Below are positions 22,701 to 32,532 of a stretch of DNA of 61,010 nt, piece after piece; position 1 is the stretch's first letter; every line of letters begins with the position of its first letter. The stretch is taken from the IMG/VR virus record IMGVR_UViG_3300042465_004246, positions 1 to 61,010 of that record. The stretch is one strand, 5' to 3'. Position numbers and translations under genes: made by a program. The notes under the pieces are model-generated. The model was not told the origin of the DNA and did not search any database. It saw nothing but the letters and a program-made list of their open reading frames with translations. The stretch is from a virus.

Positions 22701-25700
22701 ACTCCAGCATCAACTAATTCACTGTGCACAGCAAGTAGTTCTTCTTTTAATATTCTTTCTTGATTTTCTATTGCATCATTTGTAAATTCTGATACTGAAT
22801 CAATATTCATTGACTCTCTCATGTTTACATCAAGATCTTTTCTATTTACTCTAGACGGCTTAATTGCATTCTTAACAATTTCTGCCATCTCTAGGTATTT
22901 ATCAATATCATCTACCATTGATGGGTCTATCTTGCTAAACTTCTTAGCCATACCAACCACCTCAGCCTGTATATCTCCCTTAAGTAATTTTCTAATTCCT
23001 TTTCTAAATGAAAAAGCTCTAGACAATCTTTCTTGATAGTCTGCCTTTTCAAATACTCTAGCAGCATAGTCTGCAAGTCTATTAACCATAACTTGGTTGT
23101 CAAGGTTTACTACACTCACTCTATTTATTATTGTTGCTGCTTGCTTTGCAGTTAATCTTCCAAGTTTTACTAGACCCTTTATTGCAGTTGATAGCAACTT
23201 TCTTTTTTGGTTAAGGTCACCCTTAGCCTCCCTAGCAGCTCTTGCTTCAAGTCTAATCTGATCTTTTAGTGCAGTCTTTTCTGTTACTGTTACTGTGCTT
23301 GGCTTAGGTGTTCCCATTATCTTAGCTACAGATGGAGCCTTCTTTAGTTTCTGTTTTTTAGATTGTCTAAAGTCTCTTATTTTTTGCTCTCTGTCTATGT
23401 CGCTTGCATCTTCATACCACTTTGATATTTGTATGTAGTCTATTACATTCTGAATAGCGGTATTCCAAGCTACTCCACGGTCTAATGATTTTTTAAATAT
23501 AGCATCTGCCTCACTGTCCATCCTTGTTTCTTGTGTAGTCTTCTGGAATTTAATGCTTGGCTGAGTAGCGTCAAACGTAGTGTTGGTACCATCTGCAAGT
23601 TTTACTTGGTTTGATTTTAATGTATAATAAACATTTTGTGGATCACCTTCTTCATCATCAAACCAATTATCGTTTATATTATTAAATACAACTCCATCAT
23701 TATTTTTATCATCTAAATTTGATGCTATTTCTCTTGTAGATGAACCATATTTATTTTTTAAGTTATCCCATTTTCTTCCTTTTGCATCAATTATTAATGG
23801 ATTCTTTATATTTAAAAAAGTTTCTAAAACAATTTCTCCAGATGCGTAACCATCTGCGTTCATATAATCATCAGTAAAATATGAACCACCCATAAAAATT
23901 TCAAAATCTTCAGTTGTCCCATGGTAAACAGGCATAGGTTCTCCGTTAGAATCAACGATTTTACTAGCGTTCTGTGGATCGTTCTCCCAGTCACCAAACC
24001 ATTTCTTAAATGCAGGTGTTCTTACCTGCTCCCATTGTACATCATTGAGATTAGACGGCTTACCGTTTGGAGCGGTCTTCTGGAACTTAATATTACTACC
24101 AGACTTATCTAACAATGGCTCATCAGATTTAACTACTTTATTTGTAGCCTCATCATATTTACCATATACAGTAAATCTATCTGAATTTGGAGATGCTTCT
24201 ATTGCATTTTTTGCGTAAACCAAACCACCAACTTGAATAACTTCATCTGCCGAAATAACTGGTGCACCATTTGCTCTATTCCAAAAGAAGCTATGTCTAA
24301 ATGGATTCATACCTACCTGTACCCAGCTTGGATCGTTCATAATTTCTTCAATCATAGCCTGAGCATTTAATCCCTGCTCTTCAGCTGTCTCTCCTGGTAT
24401 GTCTACCATCTCACCTTCCATTCTAGCAAATGTGCCTTTTGAATTAAATCCAGCTGCAATATTTAATGCTACTTTAGGGTCTGTTGTAAACTCAACATTC
24501 TTTAACCTTGCAGCATTTCTATAAGAAATTACATTTCCATTCTTTACTCTTCCATCATGTACAGTTACAATCCATGCATTATGATGCAAGTAAGATGGTA
24601 TGTCAAGTCTAAGTCCAACTCTTTTTATTTTTTTACCAAGTTCATCTACAACTGGAGCCATTAATTTGCTTGCCTTTTTGCCTAGTGCTGTAATCATGTG
24701 CGATAATGTTGATGGTGCAAATAAGGTACCAATTGATCCAATTGGAGAATATTTTTTTACTGCATCCACATATTCCCCTTGATTAATTTTACCCTTAGCT
24801 AAATCAATTGCAACAGATCTAAGGTTATCGCTATTTTTTGCGATTGGACTGTTCATCATACTTTTAACAGGAGTAGCAACCCAATTTTGTGTTAACTGTT
24901 TTTTAATCTTAGAAGGAGATCCCTCTTCGACTGCAAAGCTAGGCAACAGACCAATCTTTTGATCTGCAAACTTCATCTCATCGTACACCTCTCCAACCAT
25001 CTGATTGGCCTGATCTATCTTGCCTTCTTTACGAAGCTGTCTAGCTTTCTCTCTCTTCTTAAATGCAGCGTCATTAACACCACTAAAATTAACCCAGCTA
25101 TTTTGACCTCTTGTTTCAGATGTCATAGCTTTTTTAGCTTCTGGTGAATACATCTCAGAGTGAACTCTCCATGCATTTTCTTCTCCTATTGGTCCAAAAC
25201 TATTACCTAGTTTAGCGTGACCAAAGAAGTCATGTACAAATCTAAAGACATCATTTACTAGCAATGTCTCTCCATTTGCGTCCTTTCTACCAGAGTCTTT
25301 TAATAATATATTTTCTTCTCTTTGTTTGTCAGTAATTGGCTCTTCACCAAATCCAGACTCTGTTGAGAATATCTTCATTCTATTGTTGTCTCTAAGATCA
25401 TTTATCATGTCCTCAGAAGAAGAGTATGGCTCGTTGTTATTTATCTCTAACTTGTATCCCTTTGCTGTTATAGCGTCATATTGATCTAAGGTCTCCTTTG
25501 CCATTGCCTCATAAGCGGCCTTTACTTCAGGGATATTAGGATCATCTTTCATCTTATCGTAAGCGTCAGATATTCTTTTAGATAGGCCTTCGTCTAGCTT
25601 TGTTATCTTTTCAACAGGTGTGTATTCCATTCCTATTGACTTCATGTACGACTTTGCTATGTCAAGTGCCTGTTTTAATGGCTCGTTAAATAGCTTGTTA

Positions 25701-28700
25701 CCAGCTACTGGTGCTGTAAGTTTATCGGTCTTATTTTTTCGGAATTTTATTTTTGATGATTCTTTAAACTCCGCTACTTTTGGTATAGCTCCTGCACTAG
25801 ATGAAACATTTTTTTGTTCAAATTTAGGCTCTTCTGATTTTCTTGATACCTCTTCACCACCTTTATTATACTTTGTGTATGTCTCAGTAATATCACTTGA
25901 TTTATATAGTTCTGTCGGTTGATAAATACCATTTATTTTTGCTAAAAGAGTCCATCCAAATGACGGATGATTATCTATATCACTTTCTTTTGTTTGAACT
26001 ATTTTAAAAGTATTAGGATCAAACTTAACAATATTCATAATCTCACCACCAGTCATTCCTTGATTTAATGGATCCATTATTCTATTGTAGAACTCTTGTT
26101 TGTTTTTTATTCCAATTGCTTTTTGAAATTCTTTATTTGCAGATATTGCATTGTTTAAAGCCTTTCTTAAGTTAGGAGAATAATTATTCTTTATATCTAA
26201 TAGCTCAATAATTTTTTTAGGATCTGACTTAAATGAATCAAAGTTTTTAATATTTTCTCCATATTTTTCTGCAAATTGATTAAACTCTTTTTGATTTGAT
26301 TTATTAGTTTTTATTGCATCATTAAATACATCTATTAATTTATCTTTAGTAAGTATTTCATTATCTAATACTAAAGAAGATAATTCAGCAAAGGTATGTT
26401 GTTGAAACTGCCAAGAGTTACTTAATGTTCCAGAATGAGGTGCAAATATTTTAGCTCCACTCATTTCAGCATTTCTAACAAAAGTTTCAGCTTGTGCTTT
26501 TGTATTAAATGCTGCAAGGTTTGATACTTCACCAATTTTTTTATTATTTAATGACATCATTAATGGAACATAATTTTTTCCTCCTAACATGTTTATTTCA
26601 AATCCATTACCTAAATCAGTTTTACCTGCGTTTGTAAAATCATACATATTAGTAATAAACTTTTCACCATTAAGTTCTCGTATATCTAAGTCTTCAACAA
26701 ACTCTATAATAAAATCCCTTGAATCTTCAGATACACTTTTTGCTTTTTTAAATTTTACTTTAGGGATATTAAATGTTCCAACTTCACCACCGTCTCCTGG
26801 ATCATTTATCTCAATCTCATCCCCAGTCCTAAGTTTCTTAGACATGGTATTAATAAAGTCAGCAGCGTCTTGTGCAGTTGCTGATGCAGAAAATATAACT
26901 GGCAAACCTAGCTTCTTAGCGATATTATTTATCAATGTTTTGAATTGCTGTAGCTTTGTTGTAGTTAATTCTTGCTCTGCCTCAGATAGTATTCCACCAA
27001 GCTCTGATATGTATTCTTCTGCCTTTTCATCTTCATTGTATTGAGATACAAAATCATCTAATCTTTGTTTAATACCTTTGTCAGATATAATATTTTTAAG
27101 GCCCTTTGCCATCAATAATATTGACCCAGACTTCATTCCGTTTTTTTCAATCAACGCATGAAATGCTTCATGATACACCGTACCAATAGTTGCAGATTCT
27201 AGGTTAATATGAATATCACCGTCTACATATAGACCGCTTGATTCTGTAAGCCCAGTCTTTTCTTCTTTTGTTAATTGTTTCTTTGATGCCTCAATAGCAC
27301 TAGCCATTTCTTGGCCATTGTTGTGCATGTATATCTTAACTCCAGGGATCGCATTTAAAACCATTTTAGCGGCTTTCACAATCAACTTATTTTTAGGCGT
27401 AGTTTGTTTTGATGCAAACTCCCTGACATTTTCTTTTGTCAGTAAGTTGTTTGTTGTCTCAGTTGTAGCTCCAAATACATTGGGCATTCTTCCTTCCTTT
27501 AAGGCTTTAGAGATTTCTCTGTGCTGCTCTGGAGTAAAACTCATAGGGTTCTCACCAGTTGCTCCAGTCTTAATATTTTCAAATGTTGCTAGATCAAATA
27601 ATGATTCCTGACCAGCAAGTCTTGCAAATTCAAGTGCTTGTTCTCTTGATGTTTCAGGAACTACTACACTAAGGTCAATTGATACTTGATTGCTATTAGG
27701 AAACTTATATATTCCAGCCTTAACGACACCAGCATCACCTATCATTTTTTGACGCTCTGCAACAAAGTCGGCAACCATTTCTGGAGTCAATTCTTCTGTT
27801 GTAGTGTTCATGCTATCAACTGGAACAACTAAACCAACACCCTCATACTTAGTACCATCAATATTGAATGTAGCACCGTCTTCAGACTCAGGTGTAAGAG
27901 ATTTAACTCTATCTACCTCAGCTGTTGTATTGGTTGTTATAACAGGCTTATCGATTACTACTTCACCTGTAGGCTCTAATAGAGGGCTTATTAAGTTGTC
28001 ATACTTATTGTATATACTATTATACTTAGCCAATACAGTTTTTGGCATGATAGTTTTATCTATCTTACCATTTACTTTGTATTTTTCTATTTTAGGTATG
28101 GCCTTAAGAAGTTCAGCCTGTTCTTGTTCTCTGTAGGCTGCTACTTGCTCTTCTTGCTGTATTTTGCTTGCGACAGTGCTATCGCTACGATCTGCTTCAT
28201 TGACCGTGGTTTCCCGTTGTCCCCCTTCGCTGACCCCGACTTCTGGTTGTCCTTCACCAGTTCCCTGATATTCGCTGATACCGCCTTCTGCTGTACCTTC
28301 TTGTTGCTTGATGTTGTCTTCTTTAGTGGCATTTTCTGATGTTGTTTTTAGTGCTTCGTTTATTTCTTTTATTCTATTTGTTTCTTTTACTACTAGATTA
28401 GGTTCTTTATCTTTTATTTCGTTTTGTATTATTTCTCTTTCTTGTAGTAAAGAAAAAGCTTCTCTTTGAGACTGTGTAGTTAATGAAGCTGGTATTTTTG
28501 TTAAGACAGAATATGATTTATTCAATTCGTCTATCTTCTTGTTCATTTCTTCAGACGAAATTTTTCCATTCTTTTCATCCTCCTTTATACTAGCTATCCA
28601 TCCATTTCTTGATTCAGTATTTAAAACAAAATTTTTATATATATCAAACTTATTGTTTGATGATATATCTACAATATTATCTTTTACTGAAGCACCAGCA

Positions 28701-31114
28701 GATGTCATTCCACCAGCCAAGAAACCTAGCTTAAATGCATCAACTCCTTGGCCCATTAATTCAGCCCATCCACCAGCTTTTGATAGGTCTGGTGCGTCTT
28801 TAAAGTACTCCTCGTTGAAGTTATCGTTCTTTAATATTTCGTTAACAGCAAACTTTTGAATACCCTCAAATTCTTGTTGCATAAATTCAACATTTCCCTC
28901 AGAAACACCAGCACCTGTAATTTTAATTAGACCTTTAGCTATTGATGCACCTATGTTTTTTTGTATTGCTGAATTTAATTCAATTAAACCAGCATTCTTA
29001 GGTAAGTTCTTAAATGTTTTTGTTACTATATAGTTAGCAAATTTATTGAATAATGGATTTTTTCCAGCACCAACGGCAACATCAAACCCCCACTTTTCCA
29101 TTTGACCTATAACAAGACCATATGGAACTGATATTAATTTCTTTTCGTTTTCGTTTAAATGATCAAAATCTGGGCCTCTCATTTGATCCTCCATTGCATT
29201 GTATGACATGGAGAAGAATGCAGCTGTACTTCCAACCTTTCCCAGTGCACCACCTGTTGCAGCGGTACCAAAACTTTCTGCTACAGCATTTAAGGCTTGA
29301 GGAATCATACCTCTGTTTTCTGATCTTATGTATTCTTTATTTGTTCCAGTTATATTTTCCCAACCTAAATCATATTTTTCTTTAGCAAAATCTTTTACTG
29401 TAGCCTGTGCAGCATTAGCAATTTGAGCATCGGTTAATCCTTTTACTTTTTTTTCACCGTAATTCCCATCTATTAATTTTGAAAACTTTTCATCTCCCAT
29501 TATAAGATTTCCAGCAGCTAAACTATAATCTAATCCAGTTAATGCTAAATTAGACATGCCAGATGCAAAAGACTTTACAAGTGCCCCTACAGTACTTCCC
29601 TTTTCTTCTGGGGTACCCTTTGTTTGAATCAACTCTTCAGCAGAGATAAGTTTTTGAGCTCTGTTAGATAGTTCTTGTGCTCTTTTTTGTTTTATATTAA
29701 TGTCTTTATATAGTTTTGATAAATCATCGTTCTCTTTATCAAATTCTTGTTGGGTCATCTTGCCACTAGCTACTCTTTTTTTAAATAGCTTTGTTTTTTC
29801 TTCGTATGACTTAATGTCTTTATCAATAACATCTACTTCATTTCGTTTGATATCATTTTCAACAGCCATTGCCTCTGTTCTGGCCCATTCTGAAATTACG
29901 TCTACCCTATCGCTGGTCATTTTAATTTTACCATTAGAGTTAATCATTGCGTCAATATAACTTTCAGTATCTTTTATATTTTCAAGACCTTCTTTTTCTC
30001 TTTTTGTAAATAAATTATAACGAAGAAATTCTTTTGCTATGCTTGATGAGTTTGATTTAGATAGGTCAATTGTTATTGAGTTTTCAAGCCCTTCATCATC
30101 ACCATTCATTCCTGGAAAATACGAGTTAATGGTTAGCTCGTTTCCCTCTTGATTAAAACCAAAGTTTGAACCATATAATTCTTTTTTTAAAAATTTATCT
30201 ACATCCCTTTTATTAAAGTCTATCTTGTCTATCTTATTTATTTTTGATAGTTGTTTCATCTGAGACTCACCAATAATATTAGCGGCCATATCAACAGCTT
30301 CTTGTGATTTTATTGGGTCTAATCTCTCTTTTGGTTTTCCATTATTATCTAACCAATATAAATATGTTTCCTCTGTTACGGGATTTTTATAGAAATTCTC
30401 ATTGTCCTTTCCCTCTTGTAGCATGTAAAGCTTTCCTTCAAAAGTTGCAGGCTCTATTTTTTCTTCAGGAAGTATAGAATCCTTAGCTTCTTCTTGCTCA
30501 AATGCTCGTGTTTTTTCTGTAGGTATTGTTTGGTCAATTGGTGTAACAGTGGCACCTTTCCAGCGTTCTTTTGGTAAATCTGGATACGCCTTGTTTACTT
30601 GTTCTTTAGTTGCATATTCTGATTCAGGAATTTCTTTAGCTTGATTTGAATACCAGTCAGCTTGAAAATCGCTTGCCAATACGGCCTGCTTGTCTAGTAT
30701 CTTTTCTCTTGCTCTAACGTCACCCTTTGATAGTGGAATATAATTCTCTCCAATTTTTTTTAGCCAAGAGTCACCTTCTTTTCTGTATAGTGCCCCAGGA
30801 TTACTTGGAAGAATGTATATAGAAGGCTCCAACTGCCTTGTAGTCGTTGTGGATAACCGCTCCGATGAACCAACTTCCAAATTTGATTCCGTACTTTCGA
30901 CTTGGCTTTTTTTTTTAATGATTGGAGTTTCAAAATACTCTAGCTTAAAAGTCTCTGGATCTAGATCAGTCAGCTCATTAGAATCTAGATATGAATATAG
31001 CTCTGAGAATTTATTATCATTCTGAGAGTATTCATTATAAAAAGAATTCTCATCAAGGTCTGTCATTTCTCTTGATACTAGCTCTTGGTATAAGTTTTTA
31101 TATTTAGCGTTCAT
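19712..31114 (-). CDS. Giant polyvalent virion protein: zincin metallopeptidase, ART-like and several LPD domains (3800 aa)
   Basis: At 3800 residues it takes up 19 percent of the genome. Visible parts: a coiled-coil-rich N-terminus; a zincin metallopeptidase site HEAFH (about 1315-1319, TIGTVYHEAFHALIE); a conserved domain with FVHDFFGHAK (near 1960) found in polyvalent phage proteins; a YLHHNAWIVTVHDGR domain (about 2170-2320); an ART-PolyVal-like domain with FKKWFGDWE and PVYHGT (about 2360-2520); a long helical part; and a hydrophobic stretch near 3490-3515 followed by an acidic run. This set matches the polyvalent proteins that phages eject with their DNA. It lies last in the late block after two internal virion proteins, so ejection with the genome is likely. 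The zinc and ART activities are inferred from motifs. Confidence 0.85.
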   Translation of the reverse strand: MNAKYKNLYQELVSREMTDLDENSFYNEYSQNDNKFSELYSYLDSNELTDLDPETFKLEYFETPIIKKKSQVESTESNLEVGSSERLSTTTTRQLEPSIYILPSNPGALYRKEGDSWLKKIGENYIPLSKGDVRAREKILDKQAVLASDFQADWYSNQAKEIPESEYATKEQVNKAYPDLPKERWKGATVTPIDQTIPTEKTRAFEQEEAKDSILPEEKIEPATFEGKLYMLQEGKDNENFYKNPVTEETYLYWLDNNGKPKERLDPIKSQEAVDMAANIIGESQMKQLSKINKIDKIDFNKRDVDKFLKKELYGSNFGFNQEGNELTINSYFPGMNGDDEGLENSITIDLSKSNSSSIAKEFLRYNLFTKREKEGLENIKDTESYIDAMINSNGKIKMTSDRVDVISEWARTEAMAVENDIKRNEVDVIDKDIKSYEEKTKLFKKRVASGKMTQQEFDKENDDLSKLYKDINIKQKRAQELSNRAQKLISAEELIQTKGTPEEKGSTVGALVKSFASGMSNLALTGLDYSLAAGNLIMGDEKFSKLIDGNYGEKKVKGLTDAQIANAAQATVKDFAKEKYDLGWENITGTNKEYIRSENRGMIPQALNAVAESFGTAATGGALGKVGSTAAFFSMSYNAMEDQMRGPDFDHLNENEKKLISVPYGLVIGQMEKWGFDVAVGAGKNPLFNKFANYIVTKTFKNLPKNAGLIELNSAIQKNIGASIAKGLIKITGAGVSEGNVEFMQQEFEGIQKFAVNEILKNDNFNEEYFKDAPDLSKAGGWAELMGQGVDAFKLGFLAGGMTSAGASVKDNIVDISSNNKFDIYKNFVLNTESRNGWIASIKEDEKNGKISSEEMNKKIDELNKSYSVLTKIPASLTTQSQREAFSLLQEREIIQNEIKDKEPNLVVKETNRIKEINEALKTTSENATKEDNIKQQEGTAEGGISEYQGTGEGQPEVGVSEGGQRETTVNEADRSDSTVASKIQQEEQVAAYREQEQAELLKAIPKIEKYKVNGKIDKTIMPKTVLAKYNSIYNKYDNLISPLLEPTGEVVIDKPVITTNTTAEVDRVKSLTPESEDGATFNIDGTKYEGVGLVVPVDSMNTTTEELTPEMVADFVAERQKMIGDAGVVKAGIYKFPNSNQVSIDLSVVVPETSREQALEFARLAGQESLFDLATFENIKTGATGENPMSFTPEQHREISKALKEGRMPNVFGATTETTNNLLTKENVREFASKQTTPKNKLIVKAAKMVLNAIPGVKIYMHNNGQEMASAIEASKKQLTKEEKTGLTESSGLYVDGDIHINLESATIGTVYHEAFHALIEKNGMKSGSILLMAKGLKNIISDKGIKQRLDDFVSQYNEDEKAEEYISELGGILSEAEQELTTTKLQQFKTLINNIAKKLGLPVIFSASATAQDAADFINTMSKKLRTGDEIEINDPGDGGEVGTFNIPKVKFKKAKSVSEDSRDFIIEFVEDLDIRELNGEKFITNMYDFTNAGKTDLGNGFEINMLGGKNYVPLMMSLNNKKIGEVSNLAAFNTKAQAETFVRNAEMSGAKIFAPHSGTLSNSWQFQQHTFAELSSLVLDNEILTKDKLIDVFNDAIKTNKSNQKEFNQFAEKYGENIKNFDSFKSDPKKIIELLDIKNNYSPNLRKALNNAISANKEFQKAIGIKNKQEFYNRIMDPLNQGMTGGEIMNIVKFDPNTFKIVQTKESDIDNHPSFGWTLLAKINGIYQPTELYKSSDITETYTKYNKGGEEVSRKSEEPKFEQKNVSSSAGAIPKVAEFKESSKIKFRKNKTDKLTAPVAGNKLFNEPLKQALDIAKSYMKSIGMEYTPVEKITKLDEGLSKRISDAYDKMKDDPNIPEVKAAYEAMAKETLDQYDAITAKGYKLEINNNEPYSSSEDMINDLRDNNRMKIFSTESGFGEEPITDKQREENILLKDSGRKDANGETLLVNDVFRFVHDFFGHAKLGNSFGPIGEENAWRVHSEMYSPEAKKAMTSETRGQNSWVNFSGVNDAAFKKREKARQLRKEGKIDQANQMVGEVYDEMKFADQKIGLLPSFAVEEGSPSKIKKQLTQNWVATPVKSMMNSPIAKNSDNLRSVAIDLAKGKINQGEYVDAVKKYSPIGSIGTLFAPSTLSHMITALGKKASKLMAPVVDELGKKIKRVGLRLDIPSYLHHNAWIVTVHDGRVKNGNVISYRNAARLKNVEFTTDPKVALNIAAGFNSKGTFARMEGEMVDIPGETAEEQGLNAQAMIEEIMNDPSWVQVGMNPFRHSFFWNRANGAPVISADEVIQVGGLVYAKNAIEASPNSDRFTVYGKYDEATNKVVKSDEPLLDKSGSNIKFQKTAPNGKPSNLNDVQWEQVRTPAFKKWFGDWENDPQNASKIVDSNGEPMPVYHGTTEDFEIFMGGSYFTDDYMNADGYASGEIVLETFLNIKNPLIIDAKGRKWDNLKNKYGSSTREIASNLDDKNNDGVVFNNINDNWFDDEEGDPQNVYYTLKSNQVKLADGTNTTFDATQPSIKFQKTTQETRMDSEADAIFKKSLDRGVAWNTAIQNVIDYIQISKWYEDASDIDREQKIRDFRQSKKQKLKKAPSVAKIMGTPKPSTVTVTEKTALKDQIRLEARAAREAKGDLNQKRKLLSTAIKGLVKLGRLTAKQAATIINRVSVVNLDNQVMVNRLADYAARVFEKADYQERLSRAFSFRKGIRKLLKGDIQAEVVGMAKKFSKIDPSMVDDIDKYLEMAEIVKNAIKPSRVNRKDLDVNMRESMNIDSVSEFTNDAIENQERILKEELLAVHSELVDAGVIDDKMSLSDIELIINSLKEEADDADYEADILTFLSRRIDTMSAIMKDILTYKINPMTGEDVALTEKNIDIISRMLNIDINNVSIKEAIFIAEAMDNFINNNITSSVEAVIEKQEGETELENLIDDKVVASPLRKYFSPKVGQYMSEQIASMPILFEKLFVGAKKGLMVAKKMGWTALINGVNKAEKMFNTTVDVYFKQYAKTKPNGKSFNDSENVYERGMLAFLSRNVSGTAMQQAEELKRRVEVLKESVKSLLEGSTKEQKMGELYQKIYDKLNVDSGDIDVISANVDKINRSAVGWWINQWGTTYNDLSDISLSVYNTMLSSDTSYSTDRYKLLDKANLEEIIEPKNIGAFGRDIEFLDKNKTGVLMESNRPSASKVSKANRYVSLDFDVNNSSAYKAALIDVNTAAAIRRIDGFINSKNFNKLIPTKEDRDIFRKRIAEYIQAAKNKRVGPSDTMHYLDQLTNFLGGIGVGKALGGIDQIVKQTFPIALSTFANSSRIDILTPASNAWIDSLGMAISNRGQESQSTIESIDRRLDKANSGARVVSNFIVDAQQIWLKWCLSKPDVFIAKSSFISYYKQYLSDNNQRTDIDWATHNVNQDAADYAMLMVDRQQNVSDAKMAGKVFNSQNSTTKIMRKLFLPFASFSLNQKSRMVSDIKVLGINSGASKQDKIIAARSLLSLPLEMALYQSIGLSIRIGYLAIAKGIIGAVADDDDEEKEKLLGVEISKEMKNATKYPLRSIVTDFLSPIPIADNTVVGGANLLLSQLSVDQDMIDEAVSKKNLMLEVSGKEKMNDKEKQSFIEKYKQDREYQLFNDEKKSYGTIGIGYDTYKELIDNMNTAYTGKYTQDYMGNKSERYLLPKDQDNIKNAVIFEALFALGIVPRDVNTVTNNIIKLSKKNSLTEKQYEKYKAVGKETGTKVTGWKMDLTKSKSKLETTVSEIEWIEEHGGLTEKQGKEYVKLSSVVDEVSYRELQKIQSGKTADQIINSYSKK

Positions 31115-32529
31115 TAATTTAATTTTTTTATTGTTGTACCCTGCTTGTAGTATTGTTCTTGTGCTTTAGTGCTGAATATTTTATACATATCAGCTGAAGT
31201 TTTTAGTCCTGTATATTTTGGTGTTGCTCCTCGATTTCCTGGATCTTCATCATATGCACTCCATCCATTGTTTTCCCATTTAAAAAAATAATCACCACCA
31301 GAAGCATCTTTTAATTTTTGTGCTATAACCTTACCATCTTCACCAGATGACATTATTTTTTTTATTTCAGTACCTTTTTTCTGAGCATTAATTTGAGCAT
31401 CAGTAAGTCCACCTTCACTAGGGCTAGAAGTAGTTGAGGCTTTTGATGGTTCGTCTTGAGTTATCTTCTGGCCTAGTTGGTAATCTATTTGGTTCATAAT
31501 TTCCTGTCTAGCTTTTTCTGTCTGTTCTGGAGTCAACACAGGACGCATTACACCATTTCCATCTCTTGCCATCTGAATCATCATCCAACTATTTTCATCA
31601 ATATACTTTTGAGACTCTTCATCTGTCATTGGATCTTGATCCATATCTCTACGAGCTTCATTTTCTAATTTAAGCATATTGTTTATTAGTGCATTTCTTT
31701 CACTATTTCCACTATAGTAACCAATATCATAACTTGTATTATCATCAAGAACGCTTGCAGTACTAGATGGATTATTCATAATTACTCCAATAAGAGAGGC
31801 TTTTGCTTTTGCAAGCTGAGGGTTTAATCCCTTTCCACTAGTAGTTGTCAGTCCTTCTTCTTTAGTAAAATCACCCCAATTTTTTACATTATTTGCAATA
31901 ATTTTATTAAGGTCTACTTTATTTGACTGTATATTTTCAACATTATTCATAGCAACACCAGTTACAAGGGTGCTAGGATCTACCTGTCCTGTTGCTGGGT
32001 CAAGTACGCCAGTCATTAGATTACCAGTTTGTGGATCTATAAATACTTTTTTATTTTTTAGGTCTCCAAATTCTGCAAGCTTACCTATCTTCCACAACTC
32101 CTCGCCACTTGCTACAACATTTCCGTTCTCATCTGGCTCTTGTCTTTTTAATGCCTCCTGTATCTTTGCGTTAAATGTTTTTGCTGTCGTTCCAACGGCA
32201 GCCCAGTTTGTCATTAGATTATTGTTTCTACTTTTATATTCAGCAGGTGTAATAGATCTATCCTTAAGTTGTCTATTCCATTCGCCAATCATTGACCTAG
32301 CGTCTACAGCAGCAGATTGAACAAATCCGTTAAGGGTCTGGTCAGAATAACTATCTACAGTTGAAACTATTCTCTGATTGTCAACGTTTATTTTGTCTAG
32401 CTCTTCTTTTTGTTTCGCTCTTTCTTCTGAAATTCCAGTTATTGTGTCGACAAGACCACCCGTCAACTTAGCCCAGTCTAGGGTGTTATCAGGTGGAACA
32501 TATCCAAAATAGGGATTATTTCTTCTCAT
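31114..32529 (-). CDS. Internal virion or cargo protein (471 aa)
   Basis: Long, mostly helical, polar and rich in Gln/Asn/Lys, without signal peptide, with a first segment NPYFGYVPPDNTLDWAKLTG that is typical of cargo proteins in podoviruses of Bacteroidota. It touches both neighbours: four bases from the preceding gene, and its stop abuts the start of the giant protein. By position it corresponds to an ejected internal protein (T7 gp15/gp16-like role). Assignment rests on context and composition. Confidence 0.65.
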   Translation of the reverse strand: MRRNNPYFGYVPPDNTLDWAKLTGGLVDTITGISEERAKQKEELDKINVDNQRIVSTVDSYSDQTLNGFVQSAAVDARSMIGEWNRQLKDRSITPAEYKSRNNNLMTNWAAVGTTAKTFNAKIQEALKRQEPDENGNVVASGEELWKIGKLAEFGDLKNKKVFIDPQTGNLMTGVLDPATGQVDPSTLVTGVAMNNVENIQSNKVDLNKIIANNVKNWGDFTKEEGLTTTSGKGLNPQLAKAKASLIGVIMNNPSSTASVLDDNTSYDIGYYSGNSERNALINNMLKLENEARRDMDQDPMTDEESQKYIDENSWMMIQMARDGNGVMRPVLTPEQTEKARQEIMNQIDYQLGQKITQDEPSKASTTSSPSEGGLTDAQINAQKKGTEIKKIMSSGEDGKVIAQKLKDASGGDYFFKWENNGWSAYDEDPGNRGATPKYTGLKTSADMYKIFSTKAQEQYYKQGTTIKKLN

Positions 32530-32532
32530 AAT

